NCBI GenBank assembly: GCA_022795445.1
Contig: JAAWGR010000005.1
Location: 1-64,000 of the forward strand
Source: Oscillibacter sp.
Lineage (GTDB): Bacteria > Bacillota > Clostridia > Oscillospirales > Oscillospiraceae
Length of the DNA stretch: 64,000 bases
Direction: 5' to 3'
The notes beneath the pieces are model-generated. The model ran no database searches and had not been told where the DNA came from. It saw nothing but the letters and a program-made list of their open reading frames with translations. Both the position numbers and the translations under genes were made by a program. This document shows positions 43,241-52,192 of the stretch, one piece after another; within the stretch, counting starts at the first letter, position 1, and each line of letters opens with the position of its first letter.

Positions 43241-44814
43241 GGGAATTACACACAACATTCAAAACGCCCGAAACTTGTTTTTCCAGCTTGCGGAAATGTA
43301 TTCCGCCGTATATCCGGCTGACTTTTGCCGCTGCTGTCGTCCTGGGGCTTGTCACGCATCTTTACGCCTTCACAAACAAACTGCCCAACCTGGACGATAC
43401 GCTCTATCTGTTCGGCACCACCTATGGGCGCGGTTCTGGACGCTGGCTCCTTCCCACGGTTCTGCTTTGGGATGGAAGCTACAGTATGCCATGGCTGATT
43501 GGCGTACTTTCTATCTTTTGCATTGCAGCTGCCGCCTGCTTGACGGTCCAGCTCCTCCGCATCCGCGGACCTCTTGCATGCATCATCGCCGCTGGTATCC
43601 TTGTTGCCTTTCCTTCGACCGCAGAGACATTTTCCTATACATTTTCCGCGGATTCCTATTTCTTGTCTTTGGCGTTGGCGGCGTTTGGCGCATACGCCGC
43701 GGTATCATTCCCGAAAGGCATAAACTTCGCAGTGGGTAGTCTGGCTGTCACACTGTCGATGGGAATTTATCAAAGTTATTTTTCGGTAGCAGCCGCCCTG
43801 ATGGTAGGAGCTTTGATTTTTGAAACCTTAGAAGGAAAACGAAGTCTTTCCAATCTTCTTTTTCGAAGCGTCATGCTGGCAGGCACACTGTTCACATCAC
43901 TGCTGTTGTATCTTCTTCTGGTGCGCGTCAGCCTGCCCTCCGGGAATCTGACGCCCTATATGGGAATCTCAGAAATGGGCCACATTTCTATTCAAGAGCT
44001 TCCCGCACGTGTGCTGTTATGCTACGGGAAGTATTATATGACCTTTTGGAAAAACGATTCCCATTTTCACTTTACCTTCCTTCGGTATGCATTTGCCTTG
44101 ACTGCACTCTGTTCAGTTGCTCTGCTGGTTTGGATCATTCGGAAAAAACGGCTCGCGCCGCTTCAAACCATCCTGATTATACTCCTTGTGCTCCTCTATC
44201 CCTTAGCGGGAGACCTGATTTATGTCATGGCGCCCCACAGCCCAGTTTATATGCGGATGATCTATGGGCTTTGCTATATTCTCCTTGCGCCTCTTGCCTT
44301 GGTTGATTTTGCGGCACAGGAGCGGAAACCAGAATTTGAAAAATCTGCCCTCCAAACCGCGGCCAGCTGGATAATTCTGTTAACAATGGCGCTTACTGCG
44401 TATTCTTATGTTATCCATTGTAATAAAGCCTATTTCAAGATCGACCTGAGCCGTCAGCAATGCGCCTCTTATTCCACGCGGCTCTTAGAGCGGATCGAAG
44501 CCTGCGAGGGATATACAAGCAAGGCGCCGGTAATCCTTGTCGGCAGTACAGGGCAGGATCTGGTCAATCCCACGCCGGAATTGGGCGAGGTGGTGCTGGA
44601 TGGGATTTACGATTTTCCCCAGCTTCGCCGCAGCTACAGCTATGGCATATACCTGCGCGATTATATGGGCTTCCCAAATCCTGTGCAGGTTGGGAACAGC
44701 AACGAGGCGCTGGCGCTTGAAAAAACGGAAGAAGTGTCCAATATGCCGGTCTATCCCGCCGCAGGCAGCATTCAGGTAATAGAGGGCGCTGTGGTTGTAA
44801 AGCTAGACAGTTGA
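43237..44814 (+). CDS. Gtr-type glucosyltransferase-domain membrane protein
   Basis: 525 residues from ATG 43237, overlapping the GT2 stop as ATGA. About ten to eleven hydrophobic helices; the early NKLPNLDDTLYLFG loop has the Asp pair typical of the PF14264 family, which uses lipid-linked sugar to modify a surface polymer. The C-terminal about 120 residues are soluble and probably extracellular. The acceptor is unknown. Confidence 0.85.
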   Translation: MRELHTTFKTPETCFSSLRKCIPPYIRLTFAAAVVLGLVTHLYAFTNKLPNLDDTLYLFGTTYGRGSGRWLLPTVLLWDGSYSMPWLIGVLSIFCIAAAACLTVQLLRIRGPLACIIAAGILVAFPSTAETFSYTFSADSYFLSLALAAFGAYAAVSFPKGINFAVGSLAVTLSMGIYQSYFSVAAALMVGALIFETLEGKRSLSNLLFRSVMLAGTLFTSLLLYLLLVRVSLPSGNLTPYMGISEMGHISIQELPARVLLCYGKYYMTFWKNDSHFHFTFLRYAFALTALCSVALLVWIIRKKRLAPLQTILIILLVLLYPLAGDLIYVMAPHSPVYMRMIYGLCYILLAPLALVDFAAQERKPEFEKSALQTAASWIILLTMALTAYSYVIHCNKAYFKIDLSRQQCASYSTRLLERIEACEGYTSKAPVILVGSTGQDLVNPTPELGEVVLDGIYDFPQLRRSYSYGIYLRDYMGFPNPVQVGNSNEALALEKTEEVSNMPVYPAAGSIQVIEGAVVVKLDS

Positions 44815-44837
44815 TGTACAATGCGCCGAGCCGGCGG

Positions 44838-45434
44838 TTATCCAAATTCTGCCCGTCCCATAAGGTTCTGTAAAGCCGCACTGCCGGATGCCGCTGCGGC
44901 CGGAAGGAGCCATAGGCTCCCACCGCTTCGCCGCATCACATAGGCCAGCAAGGCCGTCAGGCCCAGTGCAAATACCGTACCTGTCCAACGGGCGGCAGCT
45001 TCTCCCGCTGATGGCCCAGCCAGCCAGGATACCGCTAAGTACAGCGCCCGTCCGCCGTCCAAAGGGACAACCGGCAGCAGATTAAAGACGCATAGAACAA
45101 GGTGCGCGCCTGTCAAGGCAGGCCAACGGCCTCCGCCGAAAGCCGTCAGGCCCAGCGCACACAGCAGGTTCGCTCCCGGTCCTGCCAGCACTGCCGCCAG
45201 CTCCTGCCCATAAGACAACCGCACACCGTCCGTTTCCAGCACTGCGCCTAAGGCGCTGAGCCGTAATCCGGAAACCCGCGCCCCAAAGGTGTACAGCACC
45301 AGATAATGCCCCAACTCATGGACGGCGGCAGCCCCCAGCACAGTAACAAGCGGCTGCCAGCCGTTAACAAGGGCGAACCATGCCGCCAGAAGGACGAATC
45401 CTCCTGTCATTTGGAGACTATGCGGCTGAGACAT
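44838..45434 (-). CDS. SpoIVFB-like site-2 protease (M50)
   Basis: 198 residues with HELGH at 39-43 and LDGGR at about 125-129, the zinc ligands of intramembrane M50 proteases, and four to five membrane helices. SpoIVFB cuts pro-sigma-K in the mother cell of spore formers. The gene overlaps the M23 protein upstream by 17 bases, the same pairing as SpoIVFA-SpoIVFB. Its 198 residues are shorter than B. subtilis SpoIVFB, which also has a CBS domain; none was seen here. Confidence 0.85.
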   Translation of the reverse strand: MSQPHSLQMTGGFVLLAAWFALVNGWQPLVTVLGAAAVHELGHYLVLYTFGARVSGLRLSALGAVLETDGVRLSYGQELAAVLAGPGANLLCALGLTAFGGGRWPALTGAHLVLCVFNLLPVVPLDGGRALYLAVSWLAGPSAGEAAARWTGTVFALGLTALLAYVMRRSGGSLWLLPAAAASGSAALQNLMGRAEFG

Positions 45435-46416
45435 AGTAAATCGGGTTCAAATATATCCCATCCTTTTGCAGCTCAAAATGAAGGTGCGGCCCAGTCGCCA
45501 TACCGGTAGACCCCACTTCTGCTATCTTCTGGCTGCGGGCGACCTGCGCGCCGGAGCTGACCACCACGCGGCTGCAATGGGCATAAAGCGTGGAATAGCC
45601 GCCTTCATGGGCCACAATGCAGTAACGCCCATAACTGCTGCTCTCCCCTACCGCTGTTACTGTGCCGTCAGCAAAGCAATTCACTTCCATCCCCTCGTCT
45701 GCCGCCAAGTCTACACCGTAGTGGAAACGTTCCTCCCCCTCTACAGGATGCTCCCGGTAGCCAAACGCGGAGCTTAACACACCGCTCACCGGCGTATAAT
45801 ATTCAAACCCTAAAACCGCCTGCTCCATACTGACGGTATCTGGTAAGTTCTCCTCTGAATACTGTACATACGCCAGCGTGGACGCATCTGCGGAAGCTTC
45901 GCTAGGGTCTTCCTCCGCCGTCTCGGATGGCTCCCCTTCTGAGGCAGGAGGGTCCTCCGGTGCTTTGCGGTAGCTCCGCAGCATATCCATCGCCAGATTG
46001 TCCTGGATTTTCACCTGCTCCGCTGTCTCAACGACGGCGGCTTTCCCGTCTTCTTCATCTGGGTGAAACACCGCCTGGTAGACATCTTCCATCGTGCCGC
46101 TTACCCCTCCGTCAAAGGCCCGGCCCACCGCCGAAAATACTGCCTGTACATCCATGTTTTTTTGCAGCGCTGCAGACAGTTTATCATTGAATTCTGCCAT
46201 TTTCCCTGGAAGCAGCAGCTTTGCCGCCACCAAAAGCACAAAAATGCTCCCGCACGCCACTAGCTGTGCCAACCGCCGCAGTTCCTTTGGCCGCAACGGT
46301 TCATCCATCCTCCGCGGACGCGCTGTGCCTCGGCTTGCGCCGCTGGTCCGTGAACTGCTCCGGGGACGCTGCGCCGTAAATTTCTGCATCCGCCGTCCTG
46401 CCTGCCTTGAGGTCAT
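45418..46416 (-). CDS. SpoIVFA-like M23 peptidase-domain protein
   Basis: 332 residues from ATG 46416 after GGGAGGG. A basic, Ser/Arg-rich N-terminus precedes one membrane helix (about 53-69, LAQLVACGSIFVLLVAAKLL), then a stalk and a C-terminal LytM/M23 domain. Both metal motifs are complete: HYGVDLA and HLHFEL, plus YAHCS. SpoIVFA binds and restrains SpoIVFB; the full set of catalytic residues here suggests it may still be an active peptidase. Overlaps the SpoIVFB-like gene. Confidence 0.82.
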   Translation of the reverse strand: MTSRQAGRRMQKFTAQRPRSSSRTSGASRGTARPRRMDEPLRPKELRRLAQLVACGSIFVLLVAAKLLLPGKMAEFNDKLSAALQKNMDVQAVFSAVGRAFDGGVSGTMEDVYQAVFHPDEEDGKAAVVETAEQVKIQDNLAMDMLRSYRKAPEDPPASEGEPSETAEEDPSEASADASTLAYVQYSEENLPDTVSMEQAVLGFEYYTPVSGVLSSAFGYREHPVEGEERFHYGVDLAADEGMEVNCFADGTVTAVGESSSYGRYCIVAHEGGYSTLYAHCSRVVVSSGAQVARSQKIAEVGSTGMATGPHLHFELQKDGIYLNPIYYVSAA

Positions 46417-46549
46417 ATCCGTTCCCTCCCTAGCTTCATCTTTTAGGCAGTTTATGAAGAATGTCCATAAAAAATACCAGCCCTGCCAGAGCTGGGAAAA
46501 ACATCCAAAATAGGACTTTGAAAAGCCGAACAAAGTTTCCAAAAACAGC

Positions 46550-46579
46550 TCGACAGTATCTGTATGTGTATAGTATAAT
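46550..46579 (+). promoter_or_regulatory. Sigma-A promoter of the hypothetical gene at 46623
   Basis: TCGACA, 18 bases, TATAAT, about 45 bases before the start. Confidence 0.55.
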
Positions 46580-46622
46580 TCTAATTACCCAAAACTGGGA
46601 AATAGAAAAAGGAGGCCTTTAC

Positions 46623-47192
46623 ATGTCCAGAAATTATGGCACCGTCGCGTTTGCCTTTCATGGCAGGGTGGATTGCCTGAAAGAGCTTACCGCAGAGGCA
46701 GACAAACAATTTGCGTCCTATTTTGTAGAAGAACGTTCCCTCGCCGAATGCTGGGCAAACTGCTGGAAGGGCTGCGAGGCAGCTGCGGAAATCACGGTAT
46801 TTCATGAAAAATTTTTTGATCACAGCATTGACGTTTTTGTGGAAGACCTGGACAAGCTGGCGCGGGCAAAACCGGAGATTGAAATCGCGGCAATGGTGAA
46901 ATTTGCCAACTCTGTTACCGACTGCTACGAATACGCGGCTTTTTACTCTCCGGCAGGCTCTGCTACCATCCGTAACCTGGAGAACGGCGATCAAGGTCTG
47001 ATTTTGTACGAAGGGCTGGAGGGTGAAGTGGACAATTACAGCGGGGATAACGATTCGGAACATGCAGGGTTTGATGGCTGGGGTGGACCTGCACCCAGCC
47101 TGGATGACGACCCGCCGGACGCTCCGGACTGGATTCACGAGTGGGAAAAACAGGTGCGTTTCACTGTTGACTGGGGTGACGAAGACTGGTAA
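46623..47192 (+). CDS. Acidic protein of unknown function
   Basis: 189 residues, start ATG 46623 with AAAGGAGG upstream. Cys- and Trp-rich in the middle (ECWANCWKGCE), strongly acidic C-terminus with PAPSLDDDPPDAPDW and a Trp-rich end (FTVDWGDEDW). No signal peptide or membrane segment. I do not recognise the family. Own promoter and terminator, so a one-gene unit. Confidence 0.75.
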   Translation: MSRNYGTVAFAFHGRVDCLKELTAEADKQFASYFVEERSLAECWANCWKGCEAAAEITVFHEKFFDHSIDVFVEDLDKLARAKPEIEIAAMVKFANSVTDCYEYAAFYSPAGSATIRNLENGDQGLILYEGLEGEVDNYSGDNDSEHAGFDGWGGPAPSLDDDPPDAPDWIHEWEKQVRFTVDWGDEDW

Positions 47193-47197
47193 ACACA

Positions 47198-47232
47198 AAC
47201 CAGGAGGTCTAAAAAAGACCCCCTGGTTTTTT
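47198..47232 (+). terminator. Intrinsic terminator after the acidic protein
   Basis: AACCAGGAGGTC pairs with GACCCCCTGGTT (one mismatch) around TAAAAAA, then TTTT. Confidence 0.75.
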
Positions 47233-47236
47233 GCGC

Positions 47237-48595
47237 TCAATTCCGCAGGCTGTGGAGCGGCGCGGGAATTCGTCCGCCTCGGGTAATAAACACCGCAGAG
47301 GATTCCGGATGCACCGGCATCACTGGGGCGCTGCCCAGCAAGCCGCCCAGCTCGATGGTGTCCCCCACCGTTTTACCTGGCGCGAGCAGGAGCCGGACGG
47401 CGGTGGTCTTGTTATTCACCATACCAATGGCAGCCTCATCAGCGATAATCGCCGCAATCGTCTCCGCTGGAGTGTCGCCGGGAACGGCAATCATATCCAA
47501 GCCCACAGAACACACACAGGTCATGGCTTCCAGCTTGTCCACACACAGGGCGCCTGCACGGGCAGCAGCAATCATGCCCTCATCCTCACTGACGGGAATA
47601 AACGCCCCTGAAAGCCCGCCTACGGAGGACGACGCCATCACGCCGCCCTTCTTCACTGCGTCATTCAGCAGGGCCAAAGCGGCTGTCGTACCATGGGTAC
47701 CGCAGACCTCTACGCCCAGCTCCTCCAGAATCCGCGCTACGCTGTCCCCTACGGCAGGTGTGGGCGCAAGGCTCAGGTCCACGATGCCAAAGGGCGTATC
47801 CAAGCGGCGGCTGGCCTCTTGGGCCACCAGCTGGCCCATACGCGTCACGCGGAAAGCCGTCTTCTTGATAGTTTCCGCCACAACGTCCAGGGGCTGACCC
47901 TTCACAGCTTGCAGCGCATGGTATACCACACCAGGACCAGACACGCCAACGTTAATCACCCGCTCCGCCTCGCCAGGACCGTGGAACGCCCCCGCCATAA
48001 ACGGGTTGTCCTCCACAGCATTACAAAAGATTACCAGCTTCGCACAGCCCAAGCCGTCCCGGTCCGCCGTTGCGGCGGCGGTGTCTTTCACCGTCTGCCC
48101 CAGCATGGCAACCGCGTCCATGTTGATGCCTGCCCGGGTGGAGCCTACATTGACAGACGAACAAACCAACTCCGTCCGCGCCAAGGCTTCCGGGATGGAC
48201 TGGATCAACTTTTTATCAGCTTCTGTAAATCCCTTCTGCACCAACGCGGAATAGCCGCCAATAAAATCCACCCCGCAGGTTTTGGCCGCCCGGTCCATAG
48301 CCATCGCAAACGGCACATAGTCCTCTGTATGGCTGGCCCCGGCTACCAAGGCCATTGGCGTTACAGAAATGCGTTTGTTTACAATCGGAATTCCGAATTC
48401 CCGCTCGATATCCTCGCCGGTTTTTACCAGGTTTTCTGCGTAACGGGTAATTTTTTCGTAGATTTTCATGCAGGCTTTCTGCCAGAATCCATCGCAGCAG
48501 TCCAGCAGAGAAATCCCCATGGTAATCGTCCGAATGTCCAAATGCTGCTGGTCAATCATCTCAATCGTTGAGAGAATATCTTTTTGGTTGAGCAT
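47237..48595 (-). CDS. DUF711 / UPF0210 (PFL-family) protein
   Basis: 452 residues, start near ATG 48595 (48598 is equally possible) after GAGGGGGG. It has the family's Gly-rich blocks: [46 protein letters not shown] and [21 protein letters not shown]. It looks like a pyruvate formate-lyase-like barrel, but I see no radical Gly motif. Function unproven; it forms a conserved pair with the ACT-domain gene next to it. Confidence 0.87.
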   Translation of the reverse strand: MLNQKDILSTIEMIDQQHLDIRTITMGISLLDCCDGFWQKACMKIYEKITRYAENLVKTGEDIEREFGIPIVNKRISVTPMALVAGASHTEDYVPFAMAMDRAAKTCGVDFIGGYSALVQKGFTEADKKLIQSIPEALARTELVCSSVNVGSTRAGINMDAVAMLGQTVKDTAAATADRDGLGCAKLVIFCNAVEDNPFMAGAFHGPGEAERVINVGVSGPGVVYHALQAVKGQPLDVVAETIKKTAFRVTRMGQLVAQEASRRLDTPFGIVDLSLAPTPAVGDSVARILEELGVEVCGTHGTTAALALLNDAVKKGGVMASSSVGGLSGAFIPVSEDEGMIAAARAGALCVDKLEAMTCVCSVGLDMIAVPGDTPAETIAAIIADEAAIGMVNNKTTAVRLLLAPGKTVGDTIELGGLLGSAPVMPVHPESSAVFITRGGRIPAPLHSLRN

Positions 48596-48609
48596 CATCC
48601 TGCCCCCCC

Positions 48610-48879
48610 TCAAATGCGGTGCATAGCGTCGAAAATTTCCTCCCGCTGGATGCGGATGGAAATTTCCATCTCTTTTCCCAATGCCTCCAGCTGCTCCCGC
48701 AGCTCCCCTACAGAAACGCTGGCTTTTTCCACATCAACCGCCATCACCATGGTAAACGCGCCTTGCAGGATGGTCTGCGAAATGTCCAGGATGTTCACAT
48801 TATTCTTCGCCAGCAGGGCGCATACTGCCGCGGCGATCCCCACTTTGTCCTGTCCCAGGACGGTCACAATTGCATTCAT
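48610..48879 (-). CDS. ACT-domain protein paired with DUF711
   Basis: 89 residues, one ACT domain: [20 protein letters not shown], then [22 protein letters not shown] domains bind amino acids; this one probably regulates or partners the DUF711 protein encoded just downstream. Start at ATG 48879 after GGAGAAGG. The lysC gene ends 85 bases upstream. Confidence 0.85.
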   Translation of the reverse strand: MNAIVTVLGQDKVGIAAAVCALLAKNNVNILDISQTILQGAFTMVMAVDVEKASVSVGELREQLEALGKEMEISIRIQREEIFDAMHRI

Positions 48880-48963
48880 AGATAACCCTTCTCCTTTTCC
48901 GTTCTTCCGCATAGGCGGCGCAGAGGCCGCACATAAAAAGCGCGGCCTCCTGCCATATGCTCC

Positions 48964-50172
48964 TTATTCATCAAAGAATTTCGAGTGGATGGCCTTTACA
49001 GCCCGGTTGACGTCCTCCTCGTCCAGCAGGACGGAAACACGGATCTCCGAGGTATTGATCATCTGGATGTTGATACCCGCCTCATACAGCGCCTCAAACA
49101 TCTTTGCCGCCACACCGCAGTTGCTCATCAGGCCCACGCCCACAATGGACACCTTGCCAATCTGATCGTCAGACTCGATGTGGTCGAACCGCAGGGAATC
49201 CTTATGATCGTTCAGGATGCTTTCCGCCTCCTCACGGTCCTTTTTATGGATGGTAAAAGAAATATCCTTCGTATCGCCCCGGCCAATGGACTGCAAAATG
49301 ATATCCACATTGATATTGTGCTTGCCCAGCAGGTCGAACACTTGGAACGCTACGCCGGGATTGTGCTGCAAACCGATCAGAGCCACCCGAGCGATGCTTG
49401 TATCCTTGGCAACACCAGCAATATTCGTCTTTTCCACTTTCGTAACCTCCTTTACTTTCGTGCCCGGCTTGCGTTCCAGGCTCGAAAGCACTTCCAAATT
49501 CACACGGAATTTTTTTGCCAGTTCCACACTCCGGTTGTGCAGCACCTGCGCCCCCTGAGAAGCCAGCTCCAGCATCTCGTCATAAGCAATTTCTTCCAGC
49601 TTTTTGGCCTCGGGGACAATCCGCGGGTCCGTTGTGTACACACCGTCCACATCGGTGTAAATCTGGCACAGGTCCGCGTGGAACGCTGCTGCCAGGGCTA
49701 CCGCGCTGGTATCGGAGCCGCCCCGGCCCAGGGTCGTCACATCGCCATTGCGGTCCACACCCTGAAAGCCTGTCACAATTACAATCCGATGCTGGTCCAG
49801 CTCGGAGCGGATGCGCTCGGAATCAATTTTTTTAATGCGTGCATCCGAATGGACGCCGGTAGACTGGATACCCACCTGCCAGCCCGTCAGGGACACGCAG
49901 GGCAGCCCCATCGCTTCCAGCGCCATCGCACACAGCGCTACCGAAATCTGCTCCCCTGTGGACAGCAGCATATCCATCTCCCGCTTAGAGGCATGAGGAT
50001 TGATTTCCTCCGCTTTGGCAATCAGGTCATCGGTGGTATCCCCCTGGGCGGACAATACGACAATTACATCGTTGCCCTCCAGGTAAGTCTCCGCGATAAT
50101 TCCGGCGACATTTCGGACCCGCTTGGCATCCCGCACGGAGCTGCCGCCGAATTTCTGTACAATTAAACTCAT
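48964..50172 (-). CDS. lysC: Aspartate kinase
   Basis: 402 residues from ATG 50172. The kinase part starts with LIVQKFGGSSVRDAKRV and has VTLGRGGSDTSAVALAAA; two C-terminal ACT domains follow (VALIGLQHNPGVAFQVFDLL and VSIVGVGLMSNCGVAAKMFE). It phosphorylates aspartate, the first step to lysine, threonine and methionine, and the ACT domains sense Lys and/or Thr. Transcribed behind hom in the same direction; a hairpin at 50203-50239 may thin out transcription between them. Confidence 0.95.
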   Translation of the reverse strand: MSLIVQKFGGSSVRDAKRVRNVAGIIAETYLEGNDVIVVLSAQGDTTDDLIAKAEEINPHASKREMDMLLSTGEQISVALCAMALEAMGLPCVSLTGWQVGIQSTGVHSDARIKKIDSERIRSELDQHRIVIVTGFQGVDRNGDVTTLGRGGSDTSAVALAAAFHADLCQIYTDVDGVYTTDPRIVPEAKKLEEIAYDEMLELASQGAQVLHNRSVELAKKFRVNLEVLSSLERKPGTKVKEVTKVEKTNIAGVAKDTSIARVALIGLQHNPGVAFQVFDLLGKHNINVDIILQSIGRGDTKDISFTIHKKDREEAESILNDHKDSLRFDHIESDDQIGKVSIVGVGLMSNCGVAAKMFEALYEAGINIQMINTSEIRVSVLLDEEDVNRAVKAIHSKFFDE

Positions 50173-50202
50173 GGTAATGCTTCCTTTATCAAAAATACAT
50201 GA

Positions 50203-50239
50203 CAAAAGCCAAAAATTCCCTTGGATTTTTCGGCTTTTG
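50203..50239 (-). terminator. Hairpin between hom and lysC
   Basis: AAAAGCCAAAAATTCC pairs imperfectly with ATTTTTCGGCTTTT around CTTGG. On the minus strand it ends in TTTT, so partial termination is possible. Confidence 0.5.
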
Positions 50240-50310
50240 CGGATGCGAGAACTTTGCCCTAGCCGCTTTTGCGGCTATCCTATTATACGCAGCAGCCAGC
50301 CCAAAGGGAA

Positions 50311-51504
50311 TCAAGCCAGCACCCGCATACACGCCAACACCTTCAAAGACTGGGATAGCTGCGCCGCTTCCTGTCCGCTGACCGCTTCCGTAAGGAAAGC
50401 CGTCTCACCGTTCTCGCTGAGAACTTCTACCTGGCCAAAGACCGCGGCAGCATCTGCAAGGCTGCCTGCAATGCGGAAATAATGGCGGCTTTTCAGTGAC
50501 AGGGGGTCCGCAAAGCCTTCTGTACCGCCGTCCCAGCCAATCTCGTCCCGCCGTGGGCTGGCTTGCAGGCACTCCATCACATCCGCAACACAGGCAGAAG
50601 CCGTAGGCAGTTCCCCCGCGCCCTTGCCGTAGAACATCACATCACCGGTGGCATTGCCCCGCACCATGACGGCGTTAAACACATCTTCCACATTGGCAAT
50701 GGGGTTGTCTTCTGGAATCAAGTGGGGCGCTACATAGGCTGTCCGCCCGCTGCCGGGGAGGCGCACCGCCCGGCCCAAGAGCTTGATCCGGTACCCTGCC
50801 CGCTGGGCAATTTTTACATCTTGCAGGGACAGCTTACAGATCCCCTCCATTGGCACCGCCTCCGGGTCCATTTGCCGCCCGAAGGCCAAATCCCCCAAGA
50901 TACAGATCTTGCGGCCCGCGTCGATGCCTTCCACATCGGCAGTGGGGTCCGCCTCGGCGTAACCCTTCTCTTGGGCTTCCCGAAGTGCGTCCTGGAATGT
51001 GGCGCCTGCCCGGACCATCCGGGTCAGGATATAGTTTGTCGTCCCGTTGAGAATTCCATAAATCTCATCAATACGGTTCGCGGCCATGCACTGGGTCAGC
51101 GGGTGCAGAATCGGGATGCCGCCCCCAACGCTGGCCTCAAAAAGATAACTGACATTTTTCCGCTTTGCCAATTCCAGCAGCTCACAGCCATGCTCGGCTA
51201 CCAGCTGCTTGTTGGCGGTAACAACATGTTTCCCAGCTTCCAGCGCCCGGCGGGTATACTCATAGGCCGCCTCCACGCCGCCGATCGTTTCCACTACGAC
51301 CCGGATCTCTGGGTCGTTTTCAATCTTCTGAAAATCATTGGTCATCAATTGGCGGTACAGTCCATCTTTAAAATGCCGGACAAGGACGGTCTTGACCTCC
51401 AAAGGCTCCCCAAGCTTCCGCTCAATCTGCCGTTTGTTTTCTGCCACAACCTTGGCTACACCGGTACCGACCGTGCCCAGACCCAAAATTGCAATCTGAA
51501 TCAT
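50311..51504 (-). CDS. hom: Homoserine dehydrogenase
   Basis: 397 residues from ATG 51504. NAD(P) site IAILGLGTVGTGVAKV at the start; catalytic region GGGIPILHPLTQCMAANRID, and GYAEADPTADVEGIDAGRKI. The C-terminal about 80 residues look like an ACT-like domain. It reduces aspartate semialdehyde to homoserine for threonine and methionine. Lies 17 bases after the ACT regulator gene. Confidence 0.95.
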   Translation of the reverse strand: MIQIAILGLGTVGTGVAKVVAENKRQIERKLGEPLEVKTVLVRHFKDGLYRQLMTNDFQKIENDPEIRVVVETIGGVEAAYEYTRRALEAGKHVVTANKQLVAEHGCELLELAKRKNVSYLFEASVGGGIPILHPLTQCMAANRIDEIYGILNGTTNYILTRMVRAGATFQDALREAQEKGYAEADPTADVEGIDAGRKICILGDLAFGRQMDPEAVPMEGICKLSLQDVKIAQRAGYRIKLLGRAVRLPGSGRTAYVAPHLIPEDNPIANVEDVFNAVMVRGNATGDVMFYGKGAGELPTASACVADVMECLQASPRRDEIGWDGGTEGFADPLSLKSRHYFRIAGSLADAAAVFGQVEVLSENGETAFLTEAVSGQEAAQLSQSLKVLACMRVLA

Positions 51505-51521
51505 TCTGTTTCCTTTCTCTA

Positions 51522-51962
51522 TCACCCAGCTAGGATCTCAAATTTAACAACACCGTTCAACGCTGCCACATCGCTTATCAGCTGCTCCAGAGACTCCTCC
51601 ATCCGGCTGGTCTCGGCGGAGATCGTCACCGCTGCACAGCCGTTGGTGGGGATGCTCTGGTTTATGGTGAGGATGTTGGCCCCCGAAGCCGCAAAGACCG
51701 TCAGCACGCCTGAGAGGATTCCTGCCATATCCTTCAGCATCGCGTAGAAGGTGATAATATGTTCCGCCTTCATGTCGTTAAAGGGCTGCACAGAATCCTT
51801 ATACTTATAAAATGCGCTGCGGCTGATGCCAGCCAGGCGGGTTGCCGCGCCGACCGTCTCTGCCTCGCCAGTCTGCATCATGCGCTTAGCCTCTGCTACT
51901 TTCACGAAAATTTCCGGCAGTGCATCCGCCGCCACGATGTAATATTTGATTGGTTTCCCCAT
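51522..51962 (-). CDS. ACT-domain regulator of the threonine branch (ThrR/PheB-like, UPF0735)
   Basis: 146 residues: an N-terminal helix-turn-helix-like part (TRLAGISRSAFYKYKDSVQ) and a C-terminal ACT domain (FYAMLKDMAGILSGVLTVFA). B. subtilis ThrR is a repressor that responds to threonine. Its place before hom fits that role. ATG 51962 after GAGGTGG-like sequence. Confidence 0.85.
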   Translation of the reverse strand: MGKPIKYYIVAADALPEIFVKVAEAKRMMQTGEAETVGAATRLAGISRSAFYKYKDSVQPFNDMKAEHIITFYAMLKDMAGILSGVLTVFAASGANILTINQSIPTNGCAAVTISAETSRMEESLEQLISDVAALNGVVKFEILAG

Positions 51963-51997
51963 CCCGTCCACCTCTTGCGGTCATTTGTCTTTCATAG

Positions 51998-52026
51998 ATA
52001 CTACCACATTTTTTGCCCGCCCGCAA
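51998..52026 (-). promoter_or_regulatory. Sigma-A promoter of the ACT-hom-lysC operon
   Basis: On the minus strand: TTGCGG, 17 bases, TAGTAT, about 35 bases before the ACT regulator start. I saw no T-box or other leader. Confidence 0.55.
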
Positions 52027-52192
52027 CCAAAAATCCAAAACTTCTTTTGTCGGAATCAGGAAATCTTTCCGCACATTCCATCTCGCCTTCCGGCAAAATG
52101 CCGGACGTTCCTTTTGGCTGACAAATTTCGGAAAACTATGGAAGTTTACAAAATAGGGCTTGCAGCAGGGACCGGGAAAGCGAGGGAACCCT

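Noticed and set aside
51963-52192. T-box or amino-acid riboswitch before the threonine-branch operon
   Set aside because: The leader is only about 35 bases from the promoter and has no T-box motif.
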